NCBI GenBank assembly: GCA_902478765.1
Contig: CABSMN010000004.1
Span: 1-16,151 of the forward strand
DNA from: an uncultured Collinsella sp.
Lineage (GTDB): Bacteria; Actinomycetota; Coriobacteriia; Coriobacteriales; Coriobacteriaceae
Length of the DNA stretch: 16,151 nucleotides
Direction: 5' to 3'
How positions within the stretch are numbered: the stretch's first letter is position 1; each line of letters starts with the position of its first letter. The notes beneath the pieces are model-generated. The model was not told the DNA's origin, searched no databases, and worked only from the letters and a program-made list of their open reading frames with translations. The translations under genes were made by a program, and so were the position numbers. Shown here piece by piece: positions 1-6,058 of this stretch.

Positions 1-27
1 GGGCTCGGAGATGTGTATAAGAGACAG
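1..27. other. Nextera transposon adapter (i7/read-2 side), not genomic
   Basis: The first 27 bases match the 3' part of the Illumina Nextera read-2 adapter and end in the Tn5 mosaic end AGATGTGTATAAGAGACAG. Genomic sequence begins at base 28. A forward ORF that starts inside it with Met-Tyr-Lys-Arg-Gln is the translation of the adapter and is not a gene. Confidence 0.98.
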
Positions 28-600
28 TACACGCTCGGTCGCCGTGGCGGTAAAGGCCGCCACGATGGGACGCCGCGGCAGGGAATCGATGAACTCGCGA
101 ATCTGCAGGTAGGCGGGGCGGAAATCCTGGCCCCATTGGCTCACGCAGTGGGCCTCGTCAATAGCCACGAGCGGCACGCCAATGCCGGCGGAACCCGCGG
201 CCTCCTGGGCAAAGGCTAAAAAGCGCGGCTCGAGCAGGCGCTCGGGCGCCACGTACATAAGCTGGTAGCGGCCCTCGCGCGCCCGCTTGAGCACGGTGTT
301 TTGCTGGGCCGGAGTAAGACTGGAGTTGAGATAGCTGGGTCGCGCACCCGCCGCGAGCAACGCGCGGGTCTGGTCCTCCATAAGCGACAGCAGCGGACTC
401 ACCACAAAGGTAATGCCGGGCAGCATGAGCGCGGGCACCTGGTAGCAAATGGACTTGCCGGCGCCCGTGGGCATAACACCCAGCGCATCGCGACCGGCAA
501 GGATCGCATCCACCATGCGGTCCTGCCCCGGGCGAAACGAGGTGTAGCCAAAATAGGCGCCGAGCGTGTCAAGCGCCATCTGCTGCATGCTATCGGTCAT
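28..600 (-). CDS. recQ: ATP-dependent DNA helicase RecQ, N-terminal part (cut by contig end)
   Basis: This is a superfamily 2 DNA helicase that unwinds DNA 3'-5' in recombination and repair. The reading frame runs from ATG at 600 to the adapter junction, giving 191 residues of a protein usually near 600. Visible parts are the Q-motif region with FRPGQ (residues 22-26), Walker A PTGAGKS (44-50), motif II DEAH (148-151) followed by the RecQ-specific aromatic loop CVSQWGQDFRP (152-162), and motif III TATAT (184-188). RecA-like domain 2, the zinc/winged-helix RQC domain and HRDC lie beyond the contig. The start is supported by TAGGAA a few bases upstream and by a TATAAT box 31 bases upstream. The neighbouring gene, regulator 1, is 340 bases away with its own stem-loop, so recQ is probably transcribed separately. 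Identity as RecQ is seen in the motifs; only the paralogue (RecQ versus a RecQ-like protein) is open. Confidence 0.93.
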
Positions 601-631
601 GGTTTCCTAACGTCCAAGTCATCTGCCGCCG

Positions 632-637
632 ATTATA
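632..637 (-). promoter_or_regulatory. -10 box of the probable recQ promoter
   Basis: On the minus strand this reads TATAAT, a perfect -10 hexamer, 31 bases before the recQ start codon. The expected -35 position (GTGCTG at 17-bp spacing) is weak, so the promoter call rests on the -10 box and its position. Confidence 0.5.
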
Positions 638-686
638 CGCCGCCACGCGGACAGCAGCACACGGCCGCCGCCCAGACTAGTCGTTT

Positions 687-752
687 AAGAGCGTCCCCAA
701 TGACTAAGGAGTGTCCCCAGATGCCGGCAGAAAAGGAACGTCCCCAAGTGCC
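687..752. repeat. Three short degenerate GTCCCC repeats
   Basis: Three units lie at 687-703, 706-725 and 733-752. The last two align over 20 bases with 16 identities and fit AAGGARYGTCCCCARRTGCC; the first is shorter and weaker. The GTCCCC/GGGGAC core recurs in other intergenic gaps of this window (5111-5123, 11247-11253), so they look like members of a dispersed intergenic repeat family. No function can be read from them. Confidence 0.5.
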
Positions 753-796
753 GCATCCGGGCCATGGCAACGCCGATGTTTTGGCAACGACAGCGA

Positions 797-895
797 AAGC
801 CCGCCAGAGCGAGCAAGGTGCCTTGAAACAAGGCGGCATTGATCTTCTGATCATGCCGCCGAAGTTGAAAGGCAGATTGCCGCTCTGGCGGGCTT
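797..895. repeat. 99-nt nested foldback element
   Basis: The ends are a perfect 15-bp inverted repeat: AAGCCCGCCAGAGCG at 797-811 against 881-895. Inside is a second hairpin: GGCGGCAT (832-839), a bulged T, GATC, loop TTCT, GATC, ATGCCGCC (853-860). GCCTTG (820-825) can also pair with CAAGGC (829-834), which competes with the inner stem. It lies in the 340-base gap between regulator 1 and recQ. It may be a MITE/REP-like element or a structured RNA; no coding potential was recognised. Confidence 0.6.
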
Positions 896-910
896 GCAGC
901 GTCGACCGAT

Positions 911-932
911 CCGCCGTTCGTTAGAACGGCGG
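911..932 (-). terminator. Stem-loop just after the regulator 1 stop codon
   Basis: CCGCCGTTC (911-919) pairs perfectly with GAACGGCGG (924-932) around a 4-base loop. It begins 9 bases after the regulator 1 stop codon on the minus strand. There is no run of T after the stem, so it is not a canonical intrinsic terminator; it may protect the 3' end of the mRNA or terminate weakly. Confidence 0.4.
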
Positions 933-940
933 AACCAACC

Positions 941-1660
941 CTACATCACCATAACGTAGCGCGATCCCACGTAGTACTGCTTACCCATCAAAACCGGCTC
1001 GTCATCGGGACCGGTAAAGCCGGCACGCAGGTTGAGCAGCGGATCGTGCGGAGCAATGCCCAGCTCGGCCGCCTGCTCGGCGTTAGCTCGAACGGCCTCG
1101 ACCGTACGGTAGCCAACCGAGACAATCGGCGTTCCGCCAACACGCTCGACCTCGGCAAAAATCGACTTGTCCTCAAGATCGGCCGTCAACAGCTCACGGT
1201 AGGCGTCAAACGGCACAAAGATGTTCTCCTCAAAGATGGGCTCGCCGTCGGCCGTACGCACGCGCTTGATATGCAGCAGCAGCGCATCCTTCTGCAGGCC
1301 AAAGAACTCCATCTCGTTTTGGCGCGCCGGAACGATCTGGCGATCGATCACGTGCGCACCGGCCTTCATGCCGTTGCCGGCACACAGCGCGGTAAACGTC
1401 TGCAGCGTCGAGGCGTGAAACTGGCGGTTGATGTGCGGCGTGGAGACAAAGGTGCCGCGGCCCTGCTGCTTAACCAGGTAACCATCGGAGCACAGCTCCT
1501 CGACAGCGCGGCGCACCGTAATACGGCTCACCTCGTACTGCTCGGCTAGTTCAAGCTCGGACGGAATACGCTCCTTGGGTGCATAAACACCTTTCTCGAT
1601 CGCATCCTTGATTTCGTCATAAATCTGCTGGTAAAGCGGTGCATTTTTGGGCGCAGGCAT
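941..1660 (-). CDS. GntR/HutC-family transcriptional regulator (regulator 1)
   Basis: This 239-residue protein is the usual size for a HutC-subfamily repressor. Residues 6-74 form the GntR winged helix: the segment IPSELELAEQYEVSR (32-46) holds the helix-turn-helix and ends with the wing GRGTFVS (67-73). The rest is a UTRA effector-binding domain (about 95-235), which in this family binds sugar phosphates or amino-acid-like ligands. A CGTTATATACG site lies at 1699-1709, 40-50 bases upstream of the start, and near copies precede the PTS operon and eamA. Autoregulation and control of those operons are therefore inferred. The ATG at 1660 has only a weak ribosome-binding site (AAGAG). The family is also that of E. 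coli FrlR, which fits a fructoselysine-type inducer such as the 6-phosphate, but the ligand cannot be read from the sequence. Confidence 0.9.
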   Translation of the reverse strand: MPAPKNAPLYQQIYDEIKDAIEKGVYAPKERIPSELELAEQYEVSRITVRRAVEELCSDGYLVKQQGRGTFVSTPHINRQFHASTLQTFTALCAGNGMKAGAHVIDRQIVPARQNEMEFFGLQKDALLLHIKRVRTADGEPIFEENIFVPFDAYRELLTADLEDKSIFAEVERVGGTPIVSVGYRTVEAVRANAEQAAELGIAPHDPLLNLRAGFTGPDDEPVLMGKQYYVGSRYVMVM

Positions 1661-1698
1661 ATCTGATCACTCTTATCAAAATAGCTAAATTTCTAATA

Positions 1699-1709
1699 CG
1701 TATATAACG
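1699..1709 (-). promoter_or_regulatory. Putative operator upstream of regulator 1
   Basis: On the minus strand this reads CGTTATATACG, an inverted CGT-N5-ACG with an AT-rich centre. The 11-mer fits CGTYWTATACR, shared with 7847-7857 and 9128-9138. Its position 40-50 bases before the regulator 1 start suits autoregulation. Confidence 0.5.
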
Positions 1710-1753
1710 TCTAGTTTCATGTTACCTCATATTGATAAAACGATACACCCTCC

Positions 1754-1796
1754 CTACCAAAAAGCGACAGCTTCATTTTGGTAGGTTTTATCTGGG
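1754..1796. repeat. Intergenic palindromic repeat, copy 1
   Basis: CTACCAAAA (1754-1762) pairs with TTTTGGTAG (1776-1784), with an inner AAGC/GCTT stem on a GACA loop. The right part, 1775-1796, is identical over 22 bases to 3908-3929 in copy 2. It lies between the yitT-like gene and regulator 1. The sharing of both the palindrome and its flank shows a dispersed repeat and not only a hairpin. Confidence 0.65.
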
Positions 1797-1800
1797 CAAA

Positions 1801-1839
1801 CGAGAGCCCTCGAAAGCAACGGGGCTTTCGGGGGGCTCG
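1801..1839 (-). terminator. Possible terminator of the YitT-family gene
   Basis: CGAAAGC (1811-1817) pairs with GCTTTCG (1824-1830), and the stem continues through GAGCCC/GGGCTC with a small bulge. It lies about 40 bases after the YitT-family stop codon. The T-tract beyond the stem is short (GTTTGCC), so termination efficiency is uncertain. Confidence 0.45.
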
Positions 1840-1878
1840 TTCGGATGGGTTGCGCAGGACCGGCAAAATGCCAATACC

Positions 1879-2886
1879 CTACTTGCCGTCATCCTGCTGC
1901 AGGCTGTCCTGTTCGCTGAGGCGCGCCTGCCTGCTGGCCATGCGTGCGGGCTTGTCGGGATCGGGAACGGCCGTGGGCATGGGCTCGTCGACATGACCGC
2001 CCCACCAGCCGCCCACAAAGTTGAGCGTGTGGAACACGTTGATCACGGCGCCGGGATCAACGTCGCACACCAACTTGATAATGTCCTGGCTCTCGTAGGT
2101 CGAAACAACGGTGTTCAGCAGGTACATCTTTTCGCGGCTGTATCCGCCGACGACCTCGGCGCAGCTAATGCCGTGCTGAAAATGGTTTACGTAGGCAGTC
2201 ATGACCTCGTCTGCCTTGCGCGTCGTAATCTGCAGCGTCACGCGGTCGTAGCGACGATAGAAACTGTCGATGGTCTTGGTCGAAATAAACTGGAACACGA
2301 TGGAGTACGCCGCGTTGTCCCAGCCAAACATAAAGCCAAAGATCGCCAGGATAAAGCAATTGAAACCAAAGATAACGCCCCAGATGGTCTTGCCCGTGTG
2401 GTTGGAGACCCACAGCGCGATAAAGTCGGTGCCACCGGTAGATGCGCCGGACTTTAGCGCGATGGCAGCGCCCAGACCCGAGACCACGCCGCCAAAAATG
2501 ATGAGCATAATCTTGTCGCCCAAAAATGGAGCGAAGTGAAAGACGTTGAGGAACAGCGACGAGAGCACGACCTGCATCATCGAGAAGATGACGAAGCGCT
2601 TGCTAATGCCGCTCCAGCATAGGAGCGCCACGGGAATGTTGAGCGCAAGCATGCCGAGCGAGATGTCGATGTGAACGCCGCCCAGCGAGGTAACGCGATC
2701 GAGCAGGACCGCAACGCCGGTGAGGCCGCTCGGAAGCAAGTCGGCGGGCTGAATGAACGCCTGGATCAGGAATGTCTGGAGAACGGCGGAAATCGTGACC
2801 GCCACGGCAGTAATAGCGCGGCGGACGATGGTGAGGCGGCCGAGTACGAGCACTCGGTCCGTGAGCTGATCGATGGCGTTCGCCAC
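1879..2886 (-). CDS. YitT-family integral membrane protein (DUF161 + DUF2179)
   Basis: This 335-residue protein has the YitT family layout. A membrane domain of about five hydrophobic segments spans roughly residues 20-220, with the typical PSGLTG (52-57) and SGASTGGTDFIA motifs. A soluble C-terminal DUF2179 domain (about 225-295) has family-like stretches such as HGISCAEVVGGYSREK. A 40-residue polar tail rich in Pro, Asp and Gln follows. Family members are widespread in Firmicutes and Actinobacteria and have no firmly established function. The start is GTG at 2886: a strong AAAGGAG lies 5 bases upstream, and a TGCTACAAT extended -10 lies about 46 bases upstream. No link to the downstream regulator or to the sugar-amine locus is evident. 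Confidence 0.88.
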   Translation of the reverse strand: MANAIDQLTDRVLVLGRLTIVRRAITAVAVTISAVLQTFLIQAFIQPADLLPSGLTGVAVLLDRVTSLGGVHIDISLGMLALNIPVALLCWSGISKRFVIFSMMQVVLSSLFLNVFHFAPFLGDKIMLIIFGGVVSGLGAAIALKSGASTGGTDFIALWVSNHTGKTIWGVIFGFNCFILAIFGFMFGWDNAAYSIVFQFISTKTIDSFYRRYDRVTLQITTRKADEVMTAYVNHFQHGISCAEVVGGYSREKMYLLNTVVSTYESQDIIKLVCDVDPGAVINVFHTLNFVGGWWGGHVDEPMPTAVPDPDKPARMASRQARLSEQDSLQQDDGK

Positions 2887-2931
2887 GCAGGCTCCTTTCG
2901 AAGGCAGATGTAGTTGTGGGGTATGTCCGCG

Positions 2932-2937
2932 ATTGTA
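2932..2937 (-). promoter_or_regulatory. Extended -10 box before the YitT-family gene
   Basis: The minus strand reads TGCTACAAT, an extended -10 element, about 46 bases before the GTG start. The nearest -35-like hexamer, TTGAAG at 2958-2963, is 20 bases away, which is longer than ideal. Confidence 0.4.
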
Positions 2938-3024
2938 GCATGGAGCGTGCGGGGGCGCTTCAATTCACCCTCTCTCGACAACCAAAGCGGGACCAGCAAC
3001 CCCACGACCAAAGGCCCAAATTAC

Positions 3025-3143
3025 AAGTGAGTAGACTTTACGCGACCTGCAGAGCACACCCAAAACCGCCACCCCTGTGACCTGCGGTTTTACTAGAGCA
3101 GATGCGCTTTGTGCTCGTCCTGCACCAAAAAGTCTACTCACTT
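3025..3143. repeat. 119-nt foldback/MITE-like element with 15-bp perfect inverted ends
   Basis: AAGTGAGTAGACTTT (3025-3039) is the exact reverse complement of 3129-3143. Two nested stems lie inside: GAGCAC (3052-3057) with GTGCTC (3111-3116), and AAAACCGC (3062-3069) with GCGGTTTT (3084-3091). No clear target-site duplication flanks it. A related 14-mer, 13 of 14 identical to an end of the element, lies at 4013-4026 beside the deglycase 1 stop codon. This is the main content of the 354-base gap 2887-3240. The rest of the gap shows only a 13-base near-perfect direct repeat (3150-3162 and 3171-3183). Confidence 0.65.
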
Positions 3144-3240
3144 AGTCCGAATCGAAGCCAAACGGATCAAAATCGAAACCAAATTGAGCCAGTCCACCGC
3201 AAAAAACGTTTGAACCCGTGCTTCTCGCGGCGGATTGACA

Positions 3241-3870
3241 CTACAAAGCGGCCAAAATGTCGGTCAGATTATCAATAACGGCATCGGCTCGCGATTGATC
3301 GAGGTTGACGCCCTCGTGCGGGCGCAGTGCCAGGACGCGGGCGCCGGAACGTTTGCCAGCCTCGATGCCCAAAGGCGAGTCCTCGATAACCAGGCACTCG
3401 GTAGGCTCCACACCCAGCGCCTCCATGGCACGCAGGTAGATCTCGGGGTCGGGCTTAAACGCACTGCACTCGTGACCGCTGATGGTGTAGTCCAGCACGT
3501 CGGCGATACCGGCAATCCCCACCAGCTCGTCGATCAACTCGCGATAGGACGAGCTCGCGATGGCACACTTCACGCCGCGCTCGTGCAGTGCGCGCATCAC
3601 CGGCTCCGTCTGCTCGTTGAGCAGCTCGGCATACGGAACGGGATGGTCCGGGCTATAGACCTGCTTGTACTCCACGCGCAGGCGCTCGCGCAGCTCAACA
3701 TCGTCAGGTACCAGCGACTTCCAAATGGCGGGCTCGTTAGACCCCGAAAGATCGGGGATCTCGTCAAAGTGAAAGCCCTTCTCTTCCATAAACGCCACGC
3801 GACGACGGTTGTAGAACCACTCGGTATCGACCAGCACGCCGTCCATGTCAAACAGCACTGCCTTGATCAT
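3241..3870 (-). CDS. HAD-superfamily hydrolase, beta-phosphoglucomutase-like
   Basis: This 209-residue protein belongs to HAD subfamily I (phosphoglycolate phosphatase / beta-phosphoglucomutase type). Motif I is FDMDGVLVDTE (residues 7-17), with Asp8 the nucleophile and Asp10 the acid/base. Motif II is the serine in IASSSY (about Ser106), motif III is Lys139 in FKPDPE, and motif IV is IEDSPLGI (162-169) with the Mg-binding acids. An alpha-helical cap lies between residues 15 and 90. The start chosen is the ATG at 3870 (MIKAV), 6 bases after AGGAG; ATG at 3876 is also possible. The longer open frame to 3990 runs through a repeat and a terminator and is not coding. It follows deglycase 1 on the same strand but beyond a strong terminator, so it is probably transcribed separately. 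The substrate is unknown; phosphorylated sugars are usual for the group. Confidence 0.87.
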   Translation of the reverse strand: MIKAVLFDMDGVLVDTEWFYNRRRVAFMEEKGFHFDEIPDLSGSNEPAIWKSLVPDDVELRERLRVEYKQVYSPDHPVPYAELLNEQTEPVMRALHERGVKCAIASSSYRELIDELVGIAGIADVLDYTISGHECSAFKPDPEIYLRAMEALGVEPTECLVIEDSPLGIEAGKRSGARVLALRPHEGVNLDQSRADAVIDNLTDILAAL

Positions 3871-3884
3871 ACGCATCTCCTCCC

Positions 3885-3929
3885 ACCTGCCAAAAAGGGA
3901 CAGGTTTATTTTGGTAGGTTTTATCTGGG
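3885..3929. repeat. Intergenic palindromic repeat, copy 2, abutting the HAD gene ribosome-binding site
   Basis: ACCTGCCAAAA (3885-3895) pairs with TTTTGGTAGGT (3909-3919) with one G-T pair. Bases 3908-3929 are identical to 1775-1796 of copy 1. The foot of the stem directly touches the GGGAGGAG ribosome-binding site of the HAD gene (3877-3884), so it could affect that gene's translation. Confidence 0.65.
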
Positions 3930-3963
3930 ATTTGCGACGCGACAGACACGCCCTCCCCAGAGC

Positions 3964-3994
3964 AAAAAGGGGACGGGGCGCAAACCCCATCCCC
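3964..3994 (-). terminator. Rho-independent terminator after deglycase 1
   Basis: On the minus strand GGGGATGGGG, a 6-base loop and CCCCGTCCCC form a 10-bp stem with one G-T pair, followed at once by TTTTT. It starts 34 bases after the deglycase 1 stop codon and should close the PTS-deglycase operon. Confidence 0.85.
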
Positions 3995-4028
3995 TCTCAA
4001 TCAACCCGTAAGGTCTACTTACTTGTGA

Positions 4029-5012
4029 TTAGTAGGAAAGCTTCCACATGTAGCGGCGCATGGTCAGCGGGTGCTGACGGGCCTCGGCGATCTGGTTGCC
4101 GTACTCGCGCATAACGGCGAGGTGCAGCAGCGGGTTGAAGTAGGTGACGACGCTCGCGGGCACGGCGTCAGCCAGGCCGTAGTCCTTGGAGTCGATCAGA
4201 GCGACCTTGGCGCCCATGCGCTCAAGGAAGGTGAGGGCGCGGGCGTCCATCGGACGGGTAGCGCCATCGGACATGAAGAAGACGTAGGGCTTACCCTCGG
4301 TGGAAACCTCGAACGGGCCGTGGAAGTACTCGCCGGTGTTGTAGGCGGCGGCGTCGATCCACTGCATCTCGGTGAACAGGAAGGCGGCGTGAGAGTAAGC
4401 CATCTTCTCGGAGGCACCAGAGGCCATGAAGTAAATCATCTTGTCGTCCTTGAAGTCCTCAGCGAACTTCTTGGCGAGCTTCTTGCAGGACTGAGCAGCG
4501 TTCTCGCAGAGATCGAAGACGTTGGTGAGGCCGGTGATCATGTCGTCGTACTTGTCATAGCCCTCGGTCTGCTGAAGGATCTCGAGAGCAAGAGCGATGG
4601 CATAGCCGGGCTTCTCGCACTTGGCAGCGAAGTTGGCGTGGAAGCCGTGAACGATGACGTAGTCAGCGTCGACGGTCAGAGCGGAGCCAGCCTTGTTGGT
4701 GAGGGAGACGACCGGGCAGTTGTGCTTCTTGGCGGTCTTGTTGGCCTCGACGGTCTCGGGCGTGGAGCCACCGAGGGAGCAGGTGATCACGAAGGTGTGC
4801 TCGTTGACCCAGGAAGGCGTGTCGTAGTTGAACTCGTTAGCGGTGAAGATCTGAACGTTCAGCTTGTCCGTGTTGTTGGCCAGGAAGTACTTGGCGGGGT
4901 ACAGGTCGGACATGGAAGCACCGCAGCCGACGAAGGCGACACTGTGGATCTCGTGGTTGGACAGGACGTCAGCGACGATCTGCTTAGGGAGGTTAAGGTC
5001 GATCTCGTACAT
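4029..5012 (-). CDS. SIS-domain deglycase 1 (FrlB/GfrE/GfrF-like sugar-amine-6-phosphate deglycase)
   Basis: This 327-residue protein has two SIS (sugar isomerase) domains, about 20-150 and 175-310. The glycine-rich VGCGAS (28-33) and the CSLGGSTPET segment (78-87) are sugar-phosphate-binding features. Glu215 and His231 (EYFHGPFE) are 16 residues apart, the spacing of the GlmS isomerase catalytic pair and the pair proposed for FraB-type deglycases. The C-terminus ends RRYMWKLSY, as in FrlB-type proteins. Known members hydrolyse fructoselysine-6-P or glucoselysine-6-P to a hexose phosphate and lysine in the cytosol. The start chosen is ATG 5012: AAAGGA lies 9 bases upstream. The upstream frame to 5111 enters a hairpin. 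It is the last gene of the PTS operon, 199 bases after IID, and is followed by a strong terminator. A GlmS-like role is less likely because the glutaminase domain is absent. The exact substrate is inferred. Confidence 0.85.
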   Translation of the reverse strand: MYEIDLNLPKQIVADVLSNHEIHSVAFVGCGASMSDLYPAKYFLANNTDKLNVQIFTANEFNYDTPSWVNEHTFVITCSLGGSTPETVEANKTAKKHNCPVVSLTNKAGSALTVDADYVIVHGFHANFAAKCEKPGYAIALALEILQQTEGYDKYDDMITGLTNVFDLCENAAQSCKKLAKKFAEDFKDDKMIYFMASGASEKMAYSHAAFLFTEMQWIDAAAYNTGEYFHGPFEVSTEGKPYVFFMSDGATRPMDARALTFLERMGAKVALIDSKDYGLADAVPASVVTYFNPLLHLAVMREYGNQIAEARQHPLTMRRYMWKLSY

Positions 5013-5103
5013 CTGACACATTCCTTTCGATTTTTGCGGCGCCACATTGCCGGGCGCTCGCAGGGTTACCGTGGTTTGGACCGAGTCGCCGGTCCGTTGA
5101 GGA

Positions 5104-5132
5104 TGCGACAAGGGGACTGTCCCATTGTCGCA
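5104..5132. repeat. GGGGAC-type hairpin between IID and deglycase 1
   Basis: TGCGACAA (5104-5111) pairs with TTGTCGCA (5125-5132), and GGGA/TCCC pairs inside it. The central GGGACTGTCCC relates it to the GTCCCC repeats elsewhere in the window. Confidence 0.55.
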
Positions 5133-5146
5133 TTTTGGGGATGGAA

Positions 5147-5177
5147 GCCTGCCTGGGGTATGGGATGCCAGGCAGGC
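5147..5177 (-). terminator. 10-bp stem-loop after IID, possible attenuator
   Basis: GCCTGCCTGG (5147-5156) is the perfect reverse complement of 5168-5177, with an 11-base loop. It lies 34 bases after the IID stop on the transcript strand and is followed by TTCCATCCCC, not a real T-run. Partial termination or an mRNA-processing barrier that sets IID against deglycase 1 expression is plausible. Confidence 0.45.
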
Positions 5178-5211
5178 CCCCGGGGGAAAGCGGTTAGGCG
5201 CTTGGTCGCGA

Positions 5212-6045
5212 CTAGGCCAGAATGCCGGCCGCGGAGAGGGCGATGCCGCCCACGATGGCGATCACGAGAAGCCAACCGGTGTTGACGTTCTTCTTGATGA
5301 GCCAGTACATAAGGCCGGTGAGGCCAAGGGAGATCATCTGGGGCATCATGCCGTCCAGGATGTCCTGGATAACGACGGTGCCCTCAGCGAACTGCAGCGG
5401 GGTGGTGGCGCCGATCAGCGTGGCGATCATGCCGCCCACGGACATAAGACCCACGATGCCGCAGACATACATGAGCTTCTCCATGAGGTCGCCGCCCTGA
5501 AGCTTGCTCAGGTACTCGTGGCCGCCCTGATAGCCCATCTTGGCGGCGAACCAAGTAATCAGCACAGAGGGGACGATGGAGATGAGCATGGCCAGGATCG
5601 GGCCCATGATGGAGCCCTGCTGAGCCAGCTGAACGCCCAGGCCAAAGGCGATAACGCGGATGGTGCCCTGGAAGAAGGAGTCACCGATGCCGGAAAGCGG
5701 ACCCATGAGGGAGGTCTTGACCGCGTTGATCGAATCGGGATCGAAGTTCTCGGGATCCTTGGCGTACTCCTCCTCCATGGAGGCGGTGAGGCCCAGGATA
5801 AAGGCGCTCGTCTGCGGGGTGCAGTTGTAGAACGCCATGTGACGGTGGTAAGCCTCTTTCTTAGCAGCGAGCTGCTTGGGGTCGGACTCGTCCGGATAGA
5901 GGCGATCGAGCGTGGGAACCATGCCGTAGAGGAAGCCCATGTTCATCTGACGCTCGTAGTTCCAAGAGGCCTGGATGGCCCAGGAGCGCCAGAAGAACTG
6001 GCTGACCTTCTTGTTCAGGGACACGTCCTTGGTTGCGGTTGCCAT
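5212..6045 (-). CDS. PTS mannose/sorbose-family IID membrane component
   Basis: This 277-residue protein is the IID subunit of a mannose-class phosphotransferase permease, which with IIC carries the substrate across the membrane. Family marks are the N-terminal RSWAIQASWNYERQ (20-33), GFLYGMVPTLDRLY (37-50), FYNCTPQTSAFILGL (72-86) and LMGPLSGIGDSFFQG (113-127), followed by hydrophobic segments from about 128 to the C-terminus. The start is ATG 6045, where AGGAGG lies 8 bases upstream and overlaps the IIC stop region; the gap to IIC is 13 bases. The longer frame to 6162 lies inside IIC and is rejected. IIC, IIA-IIB and deglycase 1 on the same strand make an operon. In the Salmonella gfr system this type of PTS takes up fructoselysine and glucoselysine; the same substrates are inferred here from the deglycase neighbours. 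Confidence 0.93.
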   Translation of the reverse strand: MATATKDVSLNKKVSQFFWRSWAIQASWNYERQMNMGFLYGMVPTLDRLYPDESDPKQLAAKKEAYHRHMAFYNCTPQTSAFILGLTASMEEEYAKDPENFDPDSINAVKTSLMGPLSGIGDSFFQGTIRVIAFGLGVQLAQQGSIMGPILAMLISIVPSVLITWFAAKMGYQGGHEYLSKLQGGDLMEKLMYVCGIVGLMSVGGMIATLIGATTPLQFAEGTVVIQDILDGMMPQMISLGLTGLMYWLIKKNVNTGWLLVIAIVGGIALSAAGILA

Positions 6046-6058
6046 AGTGTGTTCCTCC

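Noticed and set aside
13..219. Plus-strand ORF starting in the left adapter
   Set aside because: Its first residues are translated adapter and the rest is antisense to recQ motifs.
687..752. CRISPR array
   Set aside because: Only three degenerate units with 2-7 bases between them, no uniform spacers and no cas genes.
3241..3870. HAD gene as part of the sugar-amine operon
   Set aside because: A strong terminator separates it from deglycase 1 and no regulator-type operator was seen before it; a functional link remains possible but unsupported.
5013..5111. N-terminal extension of deglycase 1
   Set aside because: It runs into a hairpin and lacks a ribosome-binding site, whereas ATG 5012 has AAAGGA at 9 bases and matches the family's usual beginning.
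4071..5285. Plus-strand open frame opposite deglycase 1
   Set aside because: Gly/Val/Leu-rich antisense of a conserved SIS protein; no ribosome-binding site and no domain.
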